A DNA stretch of 64,000 nt, taken from Plantago elongata (Eukaryota; Streptophyta; Magnoliopsida; Lamiales; Plantaginaceae). Numbering within the stretch: the stretch's first letter is position 1; each line of letters starts with the position of its first letter. The translations under genes were made by a program, and so were the position numbers. The notes under the pieces are model-generated. The model had not been told where the DNA came from and made no database searches. It saw only the letters and a program-made list of their open reading frames with translations. The stretch is from positions 59,670 through 123,669 of the forward strand of contig JAYMSP010000015.1 of the NCBI GenBank assembly GCA_036897095.1. Reading direction: 5' to 3'. Shown here one piece after another: positions 47,242 through 58,149 of this stretch.

Positions 47242-48330
47242 TCATTCCACCTCTCCTCTAGACTTTAAAATCTCTCCCACAGCCTCCCCGAGCAACTTTT
47301 CTCTATTACCATACTCATAATCCTTCAAATGGTCATCACTCTCAGGATTTGGCCGTTCAAGAAAATCCATGAACAGGTAAGAAACATCTTTAAGCCAGTA
47401 ACGCGCTGCAGGTAAATGTAACTCACTGATATACCCCGGGCTATACATGACCGGGCTGGCTACAATTAACCTCCTTTTATAGAACAGCCTTGTCCTCCAC
47501 TCAGATATCTGCTTGGCATTGAGCATGATTGTTCCATGCCTATGGACATCTGTACATGTCAAGCTCCTAAGCTTAGGATGCCGTTTGATGAGCATATATA
47601 TCAGAAATAGCCATTCACTGCAAAATGTGATGGGGAAAATGAGGCAATCTTTTCCAGAGTTGCTGCTAGGAGGATCTTCCAGGAACTGAAGACATTCATG
47701 TTCAAATTCACCCCAGATCGACGTCGGTGACAACGAAACAAAGCTTTCTACAATTGGCTCACAACTTCCCAGTTTTGCTTTCCACTTGAGAAATCGTGAA
47801 GCACAAGGGTTCCTGGGACAAGGGAACTCTATATGAACATGTTCGAGTCCCCAGAAGTTGAATAGGGACATTGTGATCTGTAACACCTGCCGAACGAATG
47901 ATGGCTGAATGAGATGAGTGATTTCGTCACTTTTATCAAGTACCTCAGATACAAGTTTAGAGAGAGTGAGATGTGCAAAAGAAGAGTCTCCACCAATCCT
48001 CGGAATCTTCAGGGAGATCCTTTTAATGTGATATATTGTCAAAGCAAAGAACTTTGACACCACCATGCACTGGCATAGGAACTTCAAATCTTGAATCCTG
48101 CTTAATATACAGAGTAACAGCTCAAGAGGAAGGCGGCTCAAGTAGTCTAATTGATGATCTACTTCCTCATTTCCCAGTTTCCCTGTGTCCATTTCACTGC
48201 CTAAAATCATGCTTAACGTTGACAACATCAGCTGTGAAGGCTGGCAGCTAAAGTCCTCTGTTTGCTGTTCCACTTCTTCATTTCCCAGTTTCCCCATTTC
48301 CATTTCCCTGGCTCGTCTACTGCCCTCCAA
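47242..48330 (-). CDS. F-box protein, AUF1-like family, copy 2, with duplicated N-terminus
   Basis: Single-exon frame of 362 residues. The F-box lies at about 62-100 (LDYLSRLPLELLLCILSRIQ, then CMVVSKFFA). Residues 10-45 and 46-81 are tandem copies: GKLGNEEV recurs at 13-20 and 50-57, an exact 111 bp offset in DNA, and the first copy retains a half F-box helix (PSQLMLSTLSMIL). Downstream, FLKWKAKLGSCEPIVESFVS, CSEWLFLIYMLIKRHPKLRS and IMLNAKQISEWRTRLF align with copy 1 at 41438-42421. Predicted role: substrate receptor of an SCF ubiquitin ligase, target unknown. Translation from a later Met (residue 47) would give a protein without the duplicated segment, so the start is uncertain. Confidence 0.85.
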   Translation of the reverse strand: MEGSRRAREMEMGKLGNEEVEQQTEDFSCQPSQLMLSTLSMILGSEMDTGKLGNEEVDHQLDYLSRLPLELLLCILSRIQDLKFLCQCMVVSKFFALTIYHIKRISLKIPRIGGDSSFAHLTLSKLVSEVLDKSDEITHLIQPSFVRQVLQITMSLFNFWGLEHVHIEFPCPRNPCASRFLKWKAKLGSCEPIVESFVSLSPTSIWGEFEHECLQFLEDPPSSNSGKDCLIFPITFCSEWLFLIYMLIKRHPKLRSLTCTDVHRHGTIMLNAKQISEWRTRLFYKRRLIVASPVMYSPGYISELHLPAARYWLKDVSYLFMDFLERPNPESDDHLKDYEYGNREKLLGEAVGEILKSRGEVE

Positions 48331-48778
48331 TTATCCTCAATTCTGCTGATATTCATCAAAGAAGAAAAGAGAAACAAAAACAGCATTCAATGCAGATTTT
48401 ACAACTTGAATATTTCAGATAAATAAATTTTAATCGAAGTATGATATTGACAGAATAGAACAGGCTCAACAGTCTCTTTTTCCTCTTTCCAATTGAGTCC
48501 ACTGTCTATAAACACATCACTCCTAAATAGCAGGAATTCTTGATATCTAAGGCAGCAAGTAAAGTTTTAAAGTACTGGGGTTGGGGGTAAAAGAGGAACA
48601 AAAGCCAGGAAAATATCTCAGTTACAATAGTACAACAGGAATATAATTAATAGAGATACTACTATAATTTATAAAGAATTAGATTTAAGGTATGCTAAAT
48701 AAGGCGAGTCTCTTAATAAAATACTTCAATATCCAAGTTAGTATTGTATGCTGCAATGAAAACTTGGTAACCTTATGT

Positions 48779-48932
48779 TTTTGTTGAAGCGGCAAATATT
48801 ACAATTACTCTCTACTCCTATACCAACACAACTTTACTCCTAAACCACCTTATGTCTCCACCAGGGATCGAACCATGCACCTCCTCCTTCCCATTCCAGC
48901 ACTATACCACTGCACCACCTTATGACTCCTCT
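48779..48932 (-). mobile_element. tRNA-derived SINE, second family
   Basis: Flanked by a 13 bp duplication with one mismatch, GGTAACCTTATGT (48766-48778) and GGCAACCTTATGT (48933-48945). On the minus strand it opens with TAAGGTGGTGCAGTGGTATA (A box) and contains GGTTCGATCCC (B box), then an unrelated body and a short A-rich end. Shares no body sequence with the SINE at 36956. Confidence 0.8.
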
Positions 48933-49100
48933 GGCAACCTTATGTAATCATTGTCGAGTGATACTCTTATCATGGTATTAGTATATGCATGTAAATAAGA
49001 CCAAAGACTTCAACTGGTGTTCTTTGCAGGCCGGAAAGATCTCTTAACATCCGATGTCACTACCACAAGCATCACTCCTTTTACATATTACTACCTATCC

Positions 49101-49490
49101 TTTACGTGCTATAAAACTGCACCTATGAAGCTCTAGTAAGAACTACACACGCATGTGTATTGATACGGACTATACAACTGACTTTGAAGGAATTAAACCC
49201 CAAATTCTATTCAACTTGCCAGGTATAAATCACTTGCCGATTTGGACAGTACGAGTACACTTCAACGAGTTGACACGGACAATTTGTTGAAAACTTTACG
49301 TGCTATAAAACTGCACCTATGAAGCTCTAGTAAGAACTACACATCGCATGTGTATTGATACGGACTATACAACTGACTTTGAAGGAATATAACCCCAAAT
49401 TCTATTCAACTTGCCAGGTATAAATCACTTGCCGATTTGGACAGTACGAGTACACTTCAACGAGTTGACACGGACAATTTGTTGAAAACT
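49101..49490. repeat. Nearly identical 194 bp tandem duplication
   Basis: Unit 1 is 49101-49294 and unit 2 is 49295 to about 49490. They start with TTTACGTGCTATAAAACTGC and end near GTTGAAAACT. By eye they differ at only a few positions (ACACACGCATG against ACACATCGCATG; GGAATTAAAC against GGAATATAAC), so the duplication is recent. Non-coding. Confidence 0.92.
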
Positions 49491-49494
49491 TTAT

Positions 49495-50400
49495 GATCAG
49501 TATGTTAATAGGCAGATGGGATCTCATTGCACATTAAAAAGCTCGAGCAGTATTGACAGAGAACAATGGACTATGTTGAAAAGTAACCTTTTCATGAAGG
49601 AAAGAAAAGTACAACAATCGATAGCTTTTCTCTTTTCTACTCTATCCTGCAACCCAAATCCATCAATCGATCTGGTGACCATAGTTTCTTCCTTTGCCAT
49701 AAACAACTTCATAAACACAATAGAAAGGTACCGGTCTACCACACAGATACCCAAAATGTTTGTGTAAACAGAAAACAACAGTAAAGGATTTGGTAAAAAA
49801 CACGTTAAAAGTGATGTATAATACAAGAAAAAATAACTGAATAGATTGCCATGGATCTAGATCCAGGGAACTTGTTCCTTGATTTTGAGCTTACAAATTT
49901 ACATCTGTATTAATCTCTGAAGTATACCTTTCAATACTGATGGCTTCCCTCTTAAAAATGAAACTTACCAGTTCATTCTTAAGTTTACAGTAGACTTAGT
50001 TCAACAATCCATAACAACTCCTATAAATTGAACATGAAAACTACAGTGTAACAAGTTTTATTTCTTAGGATTTCAAAAGAATTCTGAAGAACATCAAGAC
50101 ATGCAAACTATACAGGGTAACAAGTTTTATTTCTTAGGATTTTAGAAGAACATGGAGACCTTGACACTGAGTTGATAATCTTCACAGACACAGAAATACA
50201 GAAATTTCATGTTTACATCATCCAGAAATCAGAAAGAAACTTCAAGATGAGTTGGATCAAGTCAGAAGTTTAAAGACCACTTAACCAAGTCAAACAGCCA
50301 CATTTCTCCTGTTATGTAGAATGACAATCTTGGCCCACCAGTACTAATGACCACGAATATGAAGGACTCTACTCTTGTTAATCGTGATAAATCAACAGAA
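49495..50400. other. Intergenic, no gene seen
   Basis: Frames of 83 and 100 residues overlap here on opposite strands (49516-49826), neither with recognisable features. A short repeat, ACAAGTTTTATTTCTTAGGA, occurs at about 50050 and 50110. Confidence 0.4.
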
Positions 50401-50401
50401 A

Positions 50402-51493
50402 TGTTAAAAGCAGGACAAGTTTTACTAAACACAGGACGCAATTTTATATATTACGAACATCACCACAATTATTGTATTTAACAAAATAGTCCTATAATTT
50501 TAAATACGACATCACGCGAGGTATTTACAACATTGGTGTAGTGACTAACTTCTTTTGGAGGACTCCTTAAGTTATTTTTATATGAATACTTTACTTAAAA
50601 CTTCTGATATACATGTATATTTACACACATCTACACTACAAAAACTCTGTCTCCTATAAATCCCCCTTATAGAGCAATGGCCTAAACAAGAATACACCTT
50701 TTCTATTTCTACAAAAAAAGCATATTCCTTTTCGAAGTCTTATAATGACTCACTTTTCTCTTATAGGGTATAGTATATCCTGTGGAAAGATTTGTACAAG
50801 TTATACGTTTCGTCACCACTTTGTGGAAAATCGTTAGGTATGAATATGTTAGATACCTGTGACACCTCAAAAACATCTAAAACATGTTTATTCGAATCAA
50901 TCATATTATTCGAAGAAATAAATCGAAGAAACTTTGAAAAATCACGAGGAACGAAGAACACGAAGAACCATCATCGGAGCTCCAGCACCCAGATCTGCAC
51001 GGAGCTTTGCAGCTCCGTTATGGAGCTGCACAGCTCCGCAATGGGCGGAGCTTGGCTCAGATCTTCCAGGACACGCCAGGACCTGGTCCTGGCCAGAACC
51101 GGATCTGACCAGGACACGGTCCTGGTCACTGGTCAGTTCTGGTCGGTTTTTTTTATTTTTTTAACTTTTTTTTTAAAATTATTTATGTAAAGTTAGATAA
51201 TTTAATTATACTAAACAATTAAACAAATATTAACGACTACGAATATGAATTATAACAATATAAAAATATCAAATTCATCATTATTTGTAAAGTATGGCTA
51301 ATGGTTTTATAATATTGATTTTCGTTACGTTATGGTATCATAGTGTATATACATTCATATATTTTCGAAGATGTGATAATTTGATAAATTTTACGAAAAA
51401 TGGGACTAATTCTATAGTTATATAATTTGTTGGGCCTTTTGTAATATATAAAAATGTGTCATGCGTTTAGTAAAAACGGTCCTGCGTTTAACA
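50402..51493. mobile_element. TIR element with GC-rich cargo
   Basis: Left end TGTTAAAAGCAGGAC followed by TTTTACTAAAC matches, inverted, the right end (complement TGTTAAACGCAGGACCG, then TTTTACTAAACGC). The arms are ~55 bp. The interior at 50970-51150 is abruptly GC-rich with palindromic words (GGAGCT/AGCTCC, CCAGGAC/GTCCTGG). It could be a Pack-type Mutator or CACTA derivative. No target duplication found. The plus-strand frames at 50792-51190 are not a recognised protein. Confidence 0.55.
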
Positions 51494-51503
51494 ATCCCCT
51501 AAA

Positions 51504-52430
51504 TCAATGTGTCACATGAATCTATCCACCATATGTAATAAAAGCAATAGTTCATGCACACAAAATCAATGATGCTGGGACAGCAGAACGTCCAGAAGAT
51601 ACAAGAAAGTATCTGTTGAAAGAGACCTTATTAGGTCTGCTAAAGCATATACTAGAGCACTCTTCAGCTCATCATGCCTTATTATTTCATATAATTTATC
51701 ACGGTATCTAGAGTCAGCTTCCCTCTAAAATTATAAACCCATGGCTGCCAGAACTAATAAAGCCAGGAATCGAGGCTTGACATCACTAATGAAGTGGAAA
51801 ACAGGGAACTATTCACTAGGGTTTCTATAGAAATCTCATTAGGGCGCTCGATCAACTTTGGGCTGGAAATGTGTCAGCATTAGAAGGCAGATATTCAGTT
51901 GATATGATACCCCTTGCCAACAACAATACACAACACATTTTCTAAAGAGAAAATCAATGAATAGCTGCAGAAATCAATACTTCTGCAGTCATTGATCATA
52001 GGTAAAATAACATCAGTATTCTTGGAAAGCAAAGTGGACATTGAAAGAAACAGTCGCACCCCTTACAGACAAATTGGGATTGACCCGTATACATAATAAT
52101 TAACTTAGATAAATTAATGCCCTATTATCATTAAAAAAATGAATTGAAAATTTGTGATATGTAGCTACCTATTAAGGATTCTATCACTCACATGTCCTTA
52201 GTTCTATAAAGGAAAATTTGTTAACGCTTTCCAGATCTATCCAACAATTATAACCATAAACGACCCTGAATCAGAGTATGAGATGCCGCAACCAATCTTT
52301 ACCATATCAAAACTACAAGATAACAATTACACCCCAATACTTCAATCAAAATTCAAATACAGATGCTAAGGGAAAAAGAAGATCTACCAAATTGAGATAA
52401 ACAAACGCCGGCGATGCTTGGGACTCCAGT
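51504..52430. other. Intergenic, no gene seen
   Basis: AT-rich with short frames only. It could be intron or leader of a minus-strand transcript starting near 52500, but nothing shows that directly. Confidence 0.35.
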
Positions 52431-52434
52431 GTAG

Positions 52435-52545
52435 CTGATTTCAAATGCAAAGCGAAGAGGTTTTTGCTTTTGCTTGGAGTTCTGCTTGCGCCGCTTAGGG
52501 CATTAGGGTTGAGAGCTTTCTAGGTTTTTCTATAGGGTGTAAAAG
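52435..52545 (-). promoter_or_regulatory. Candidate transcription start region with telo-box
   Basis: On the minus strand the sequence AAAACCTAGAAAGCTCTCAA leads into CCCTAATGCCC. It contains AACCCTAA, the telo-box common just around start sites of plant translation and housekeeping genes. It is followed leftward by a less AT-rich exon-like stretch to about 52390. It may be a distal leader exon of the F-box gene at 47242-48330, about 4 kb away. Confidence 0.3.
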
Positions 52546-53903
52546 TACTCTAGAATTGTCAAAAACAAACGAATCCTAGTTACGACTTACATAACTTTAG
52601 TTACAAACTTTTGTGAGAGACCAGATCAACATTATATATTTAATTACAAAATCATATGATTAACTTCAAACATCGTGTGTGTAACAAATCTGCATTTCAA
52701 AACGTGTGATGTATGTAGTTAACATGCGATGCTTGTAACAAAATATATGTGATGTTTGATCTGATCTCTTCAAGAGACGGTCTCTCGGAAAAGTTTCTCA
52801 ACTTTAATTGTTTCTTTTTCCTTTTTACGCTTTAGGCTTGAACTGGAAAAAACTAGGTTCAGTCTTCATCGATTTATAAGCGGATTGTGAAGAAGTCTTC
52901 AGGATAAAACGCAAGTTTGGTTCACTAATATGCGACTTTACAAAGTCATGAATTTGTAGGCTATGGTGTATTACATAGCTTATATATTTTGAATGCCCGA
53001 AGTTAGAATGCACTAAAAAGAGACTTAGTCTACTGCAAAATGGAAATGGTATCCAGGTGCTGAAGTTAGTAATGTATGATCTGAGCACCAAAGAAAGGAT
53101 AACCACATGAGGATCTAACTTGGACCGCCATTGTAATGCATGTGCTACTCAAACAGAAGTCCACACAAAATCTGACAATTTGAATAATGAAATGGCAAAT
53201 AATAATGCCAAGAGAAAAATCACTTGACGCATTAAGAATGCTTGGTGAGAGTATCTTAGTCAAATAAATAGACATCAATGAGGCGTACAGATGGGAAAAT
53301 TAAAAGGTATGGAAGAACAATAAACTACAACCACCGAACAAGATCTAATACGAAGTTACGAATATGATCAATCATCAATTATAGGTTTAATCGCATCTTA
53401 GGAAATACAATTAAGATGGTTTTTGCAAAATGTTATTTTATAGTATTTGAATATTAAACTAATGCCAAACTCAAAACCTTGAAAGTTGAAAGACTCGATA
53501 AATTCAGAAATCTAAGGATTATATTATCCAGAAAACAAAACAAAACAAAAAAAACCTTCAGACAAGTTAGGTCCATCAACTTATGCAAGCAAATAACTAA
53601 GATTACACTAAAGTGCAATATTACTGTCCATCAGCTTATGCAAGCAAATAACTCCGAATAAAATAAAGCGCAATATAACTGAACATTGAACGGAATGAAA
53701 AAGGATTTAATCCCCCATCATTCCACATCATGTGCAAGTGGAGTCTACTGCGAGATATGCAGTTAAGTAAACAACACTATGCTATTTACTTATCAAATTA
53801 TCCTTGAGCTAATCAAACAAGCAACCACATCAAAGATCATGTGAACATGTAAGCTTGAACATAAATTGGCCAATCAAGGGAAAGTTGGTGCACTGGTACT
53901 TAC

Positions 53904-54004
53904 AAGAAGTTCAAAGCCTCCACCTGTAGCAACTTCTGACCATTCGGGTCCATAGTTTCCTTCGTAAATAAGTGTCCCACTCTTGCAAATACGCATCCCA
54001 TTTC
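53904..54004 (-). CDS. Orphan exon-like segment, unknown protein
   Basis: Bounded by a TAG acceptor and a GTAAGT donor. One frame reads GMRICKSGTLIYEGNYGP then EWSEVATGGGFELL, with coding-like composition. A second frame is also open from an ATG (MGCVFARVGHLFTKE) to a TAA at the donor, so the choice is not secure. No convincing partner exons: candidates are 55620-55720 (upstream) and 52827-52950 (downstream, DFVKSHISEPNLRFIL), but their phases do not join cleanly. Not recognised. Confidence 0.35.
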
Positions 54005-54009
54005 CTATC

Positions 54010-55780
54010 AAGTAGAATATTGTTTAGAGCTCCAATGTCCACTGATCTAATAGCATAAGAAAGAGCAATCACACTAAAAGTTTATCTTGCTGCAGGAAGG
54101 ACATCTCTATATCTGATGTATAAAGTCCAGGACACCTTTTTTTAGAAAACTTGAAGAGGATCAAAATAGGCCATACAACATAAACTGTAATTTTTAAGTC
54201 TCATCTTGTAGAACAACATCATGCAAACTGTAAAACCAGTAAAACAGCAAAATCAATTTCAAAGAAATAACAAACTGTCCAACATGTAGTAGTTTCGTAC
54301 AACTATACATAAATACAAAGAACACGTCAGTTTGTTAGATTAGACACACATAAGCAGTTAGCCCCAGACCTCTGCCTGCTGCAGAAATGACCAGAATCAT
54401 TTTTCAATTGGCAACATATTGTGGTTATATGAATATGTGTATTCCAAAACAGTAGCTTACTTTCTGATGTTTCTAATGCCACATCTTGATCAGTCCAAAC
54501 AATGTCAAATCATTACTTTCAACTGGACTGGAACTCTTTGATATCGAAATCTATACTGACTTATGAACTTTTCACAAACTTAATGAATAACACCTACTGC
54601 TTCAGGGTCCTGGGAAATGCCATTCGCAGCATTTTTCGAGCACATGACATCATTCATATAAACAGTAATCATTCATTATTTGTTAATCGTGATGATCCTG
54701 TATGCATATTTCATTTAGTTAGGGCTACAATAGCCCAGGGTTAATGGAATAGATGTCCATGTGTGACGGAACTAGCTCCAGTAATGCACTAAAGCAACCA
54801 GAGAAAAATGTGCACTTCACCTATCATGGAGAATTTCCAAGATGTATTGTGCATACTCAATGAGATCAAATTAAAGAATGCCGATGACCAAGGATTTTAC
54901 ACCAGATAAAGCGGCACAGCTGAGCATTCTTCCCAGCAAATCAATCCAAAATGGCAACTCGATAACAACGATTTGCAAATACTTTTGAGAAGACCTTTTC
55001 TGCTTTTCAGACCGAATATGCAAAGAGCATACTCTTAGAATTTGAGATCCAAGTCAAGAAATGTTTTTGGCTGCTTTCAGCTAAGATTTTCCCAATTTCA
55101 TACCAAATTTTGTACTTGTAAATTGGCTGCTTTTCTCAAAGTAAACCCAACAACAATTCTATGCGTTAAATGCTCTTCAAACTCTACCAAATGTACTTGA
55201 CAGAAACTCTCAACACATAAAAAAGCTCCAAAAAAGCACAAGCAAAGATCCCCTAAAGCAAACTATGTTACATAATTATGACTCCACTAGTAAGGTCCAT
55301 CAATTCTTGGATCAGGTACTGAGATAGTCCATCAATTAGGACTATTATGAACCATATATATGAGTTCAAGCCTATGAATGAATTATATACTGATAATGAA
55401 CAGTTATGACAGTGATACTCAACTCAAACTAGCAGTTTTCAACAAGAAGTAGCTGTAATACCATCAATCAAGTATCAAGAAAAAGAGCACCATGTATAGG
55501 ATCAAGCAAGGGCAAATCAAGAAGTTAGAAAATTAAAGAAAACATCATATAAAAGTGGATAAAGAGCACGAGAAAACATACATGCATAGAAAGCGGTAAG
55601 CAATCAGTGGATAAGCAAACGACAAGATGGAGTCGTGTCGCTTGACGGCCATTTTTGTGGAAAACCAAAGATGTCATCTTTTTGTTCAGATTCAAGAATA
55701 CCCCAAGTCCCCAAGTACCCACCTCTGTTCCTGTTAGGAAATGAAAGGTGTTTGCTGCAAATTGTCACTTTAGGTCGACC
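54010..55780. other. Possible intron/intergenic sequence
   Basis: No confident gene. The minus-strand frame at 55525-55722 ends at a GTATGT donor-like site and might be a first exon, but I could not connect it to 53904-54004. Confidence 0.3.
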
Positions 55781-57036
55781 TGGATTCTGAGGAGCAGTTT
55801 TATTTTAAATTATTTATAAATTACTTTAGAGGATATTTTTAATAAAATTAACTTATTTGATTAAATGATAAAAATTAGCTTGGGGCGCATCATTTTCAAC
55901 TTATAGTCTGGATTTTTGAATATATAAATGTGTACATTCTTACTCCTCCTATTTTACTATTTTTTTTAATCATCAATATTTAATATAATATATAAATATA
56001 AAAGCTATATCAATTTTCATACTTTTTCATTCTCTACAAATAGGGACCAATCATAACTATATTTCGAACATTATAAATTTTACGGTGTATAAACTTTTAA
56101 TTTACCTCAAATAAAACTTTTAATTGAATATTTTTAATTAAAATACCAACTATTCAATTTTTTTTATATAACACTTATTGCAAGATTGAATGAGATAATT
56201 TATAACAATTTAATTTTTTTTATCAAATAATTACGAAGAAAATATAGAGATGCCAAGTTTACAAGTCCAAAACCAATGCAATGCAATTTCCTTCCTCTAT
56301 AGAATGATGCACGTCAATTACTCTATTTTAAGATGTAATAATCGAATATATAATAAGAATCTTCTCCAAGATATATTAATTTATGTAATTTGTTATCATA
56401 TTTATAGTTAATTAATAGCTATAATTAACTACTACAAATTGAATGAGATAAAAAAAATTCAGTTATTTATATTTTTCTACTTAAATAATTCAAAATTATT
56501 ATAAACTTGGTAAGAAATCATTTCATATCAATCTCCATCCATTTCGGAAGCTGAAAGACATTGACATTTGTACTCCCTCTTAATTATGTGAAATAGAAAA
56601 TTGCTTTGATTTAAAGGATACATTAAACCTGGCCTCAAATTTCATAAAAATAAATATATATGAGGACTATTTAAATACAGAGACGCTTAAATGCATGTAT
56701 AATCCATTTAAATCGGAACAGGGTGGCTTTATAGCGACATCTATGGGTATAATCAAAAATACTAAAAGCTCAGCCCCCCCCACCCCCCGTCCGCGAGAAA
56801 TTCTTTATTTTGAGTTTCCCTTACCTATCAAATCCATCTCTTGATGTTTTTAGCAATAAATTTTTGGGCTCCCTAATTCTAAACTAAATTTGGGTAGTTT
56901 ATATATTTTCGGTTCAAATTTAGTACTCTCGTAGATGTTCTACTTATACTTTGATCCATGTTAATTCAATAAACCTATAATTTTTTCATCTTTCTATTGA
57001 TTAAAGGAACTTTTCTAAATATGATCTTATTTTGTC

Positions 57037-57183
57037 AATTTAAAAAAATATTCCTTTCTAATTCAACTTAAATATTTTATTTTGCATCATTTGTTAAGTA
57101 TCTTTCCAATAACTATAATTTAAAAAGATATTCCTTTCTAATTCAACTTAAACATTTTATTTTGCATCATTTGTTAAGTATCA
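57037..57183. repeat. 80 bp tandem duplication in the second Helitron
   Basis: AATTTAAAAAAATATTCCTT (57037) and AATTTAAAAAGATATTCCTT (57117) each continue with CTAATTCAACTTAAA and TTTGCATCATTTGTTAAGTA. Period 80 bp. The first Helitron has only one copy of this region (about 37490). Confidence 0.8.
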
Positions 57184-57240
57184 TAGTTATTGGTTAACTA
57201 TAAATGATACAACACGCTTAGCGCGGTGTCCATGTCTAAC

Positions 57241-57532
57241 CAGGGGCGGAGCCAAGAATTAAAACAACGTGTGACTAATCATAAACGATACAAATTCATT
57301 TGAAAATATACACTATTCAAACAAAAAAAAACACCATCTAATATCACCATATAATTTATTTTCTACAAATCAAGAATTAAAATACTTCATAAAATTGAAA
57401 TTTAAATACATACTATATTATAAAAGTTAAAATTTAAGTGAAATTATTTGACAAAAGTATCAATATATGACAAAAAACGGAGAAAATGAGTGTGGCTCAA
57501 GCATTGGGTAGCTCAAGCTAGGTCCGCCCCGG
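57241..57532. mobile_element. hAT-type MITE inside the second Helitron
   Basis: Starts CAGGGGCGGAGCCAAG and ends TAGGTCCGCCCCGG, an inverted repeat. Flanks TGTCTAAC (57233-57240) and TGTCTGAC (57533-57540) are an 8 bp target duplication with one difference. 292 bp, AT-rich, non-coding. Same family as 43447-43734. Confidence 0.88.
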
Positions 57533-58149
57533 TGTCTGACTTTATTTAATGTTCTATATACATTAATTTTGTTAAAATATTATATTATTAGATTGATATT
57601 TGCACATTGTAAAGTCCTGAAGCAGTGCTTAAGAAATTTAATTGAAAAAATAAAAAACAAAAAAAATCATGAAAATGTTAAGTATATTTTTAGAACGATA
57701 ATATTTTTATGGTTTCAATAAAGCAATGCAGGTAGAATATCCTTATCGACTTAAGAGAAAATTTGAGAAACATATGTGATGCCTTTTAAAATGCTTGGTA
57801 GAGAAATAGATTGAATACCCTATGCTTATTGCGATTGCCTTCTAAAATAACGAGAGTTAGCATTGAGGCAACTTACACTCCAGTCAAATGTTGAACAAAG
57901 TAAAATGGATGATTCTCATACAGTGTGGGTTGTGAAATTGAGTAATCGAATTGATTCGTAAACATACCCAGTGTTTTATAGTAGTGATAAGGTGCACACA
58001 GAACGATTTATGAAGAAACAACAACTAGATGGGCACGTGGTGTTGCGTGTGGTGTGAGATTTTGGAATATCACAAGTTTATAAGCTTGTGATACACCGCG
58101 TTAAACGCGGTGCCTATAAATTTTTAAAACTAATTATAAATTAATTACT

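Noticed and set aside
48840-48930. Possible tRNA gene near 48.9 kb
   Set aside because: Same reasoning: promoter boxes only, with a target duplication either side and no acceptor stem.
52825-53106. Coding last exon of an unknown gene (DFVKSHISEPNLRFIL...)
   Set aside because: No acceptor joins it in phase to 53904-54004; kept only as a possibility there.
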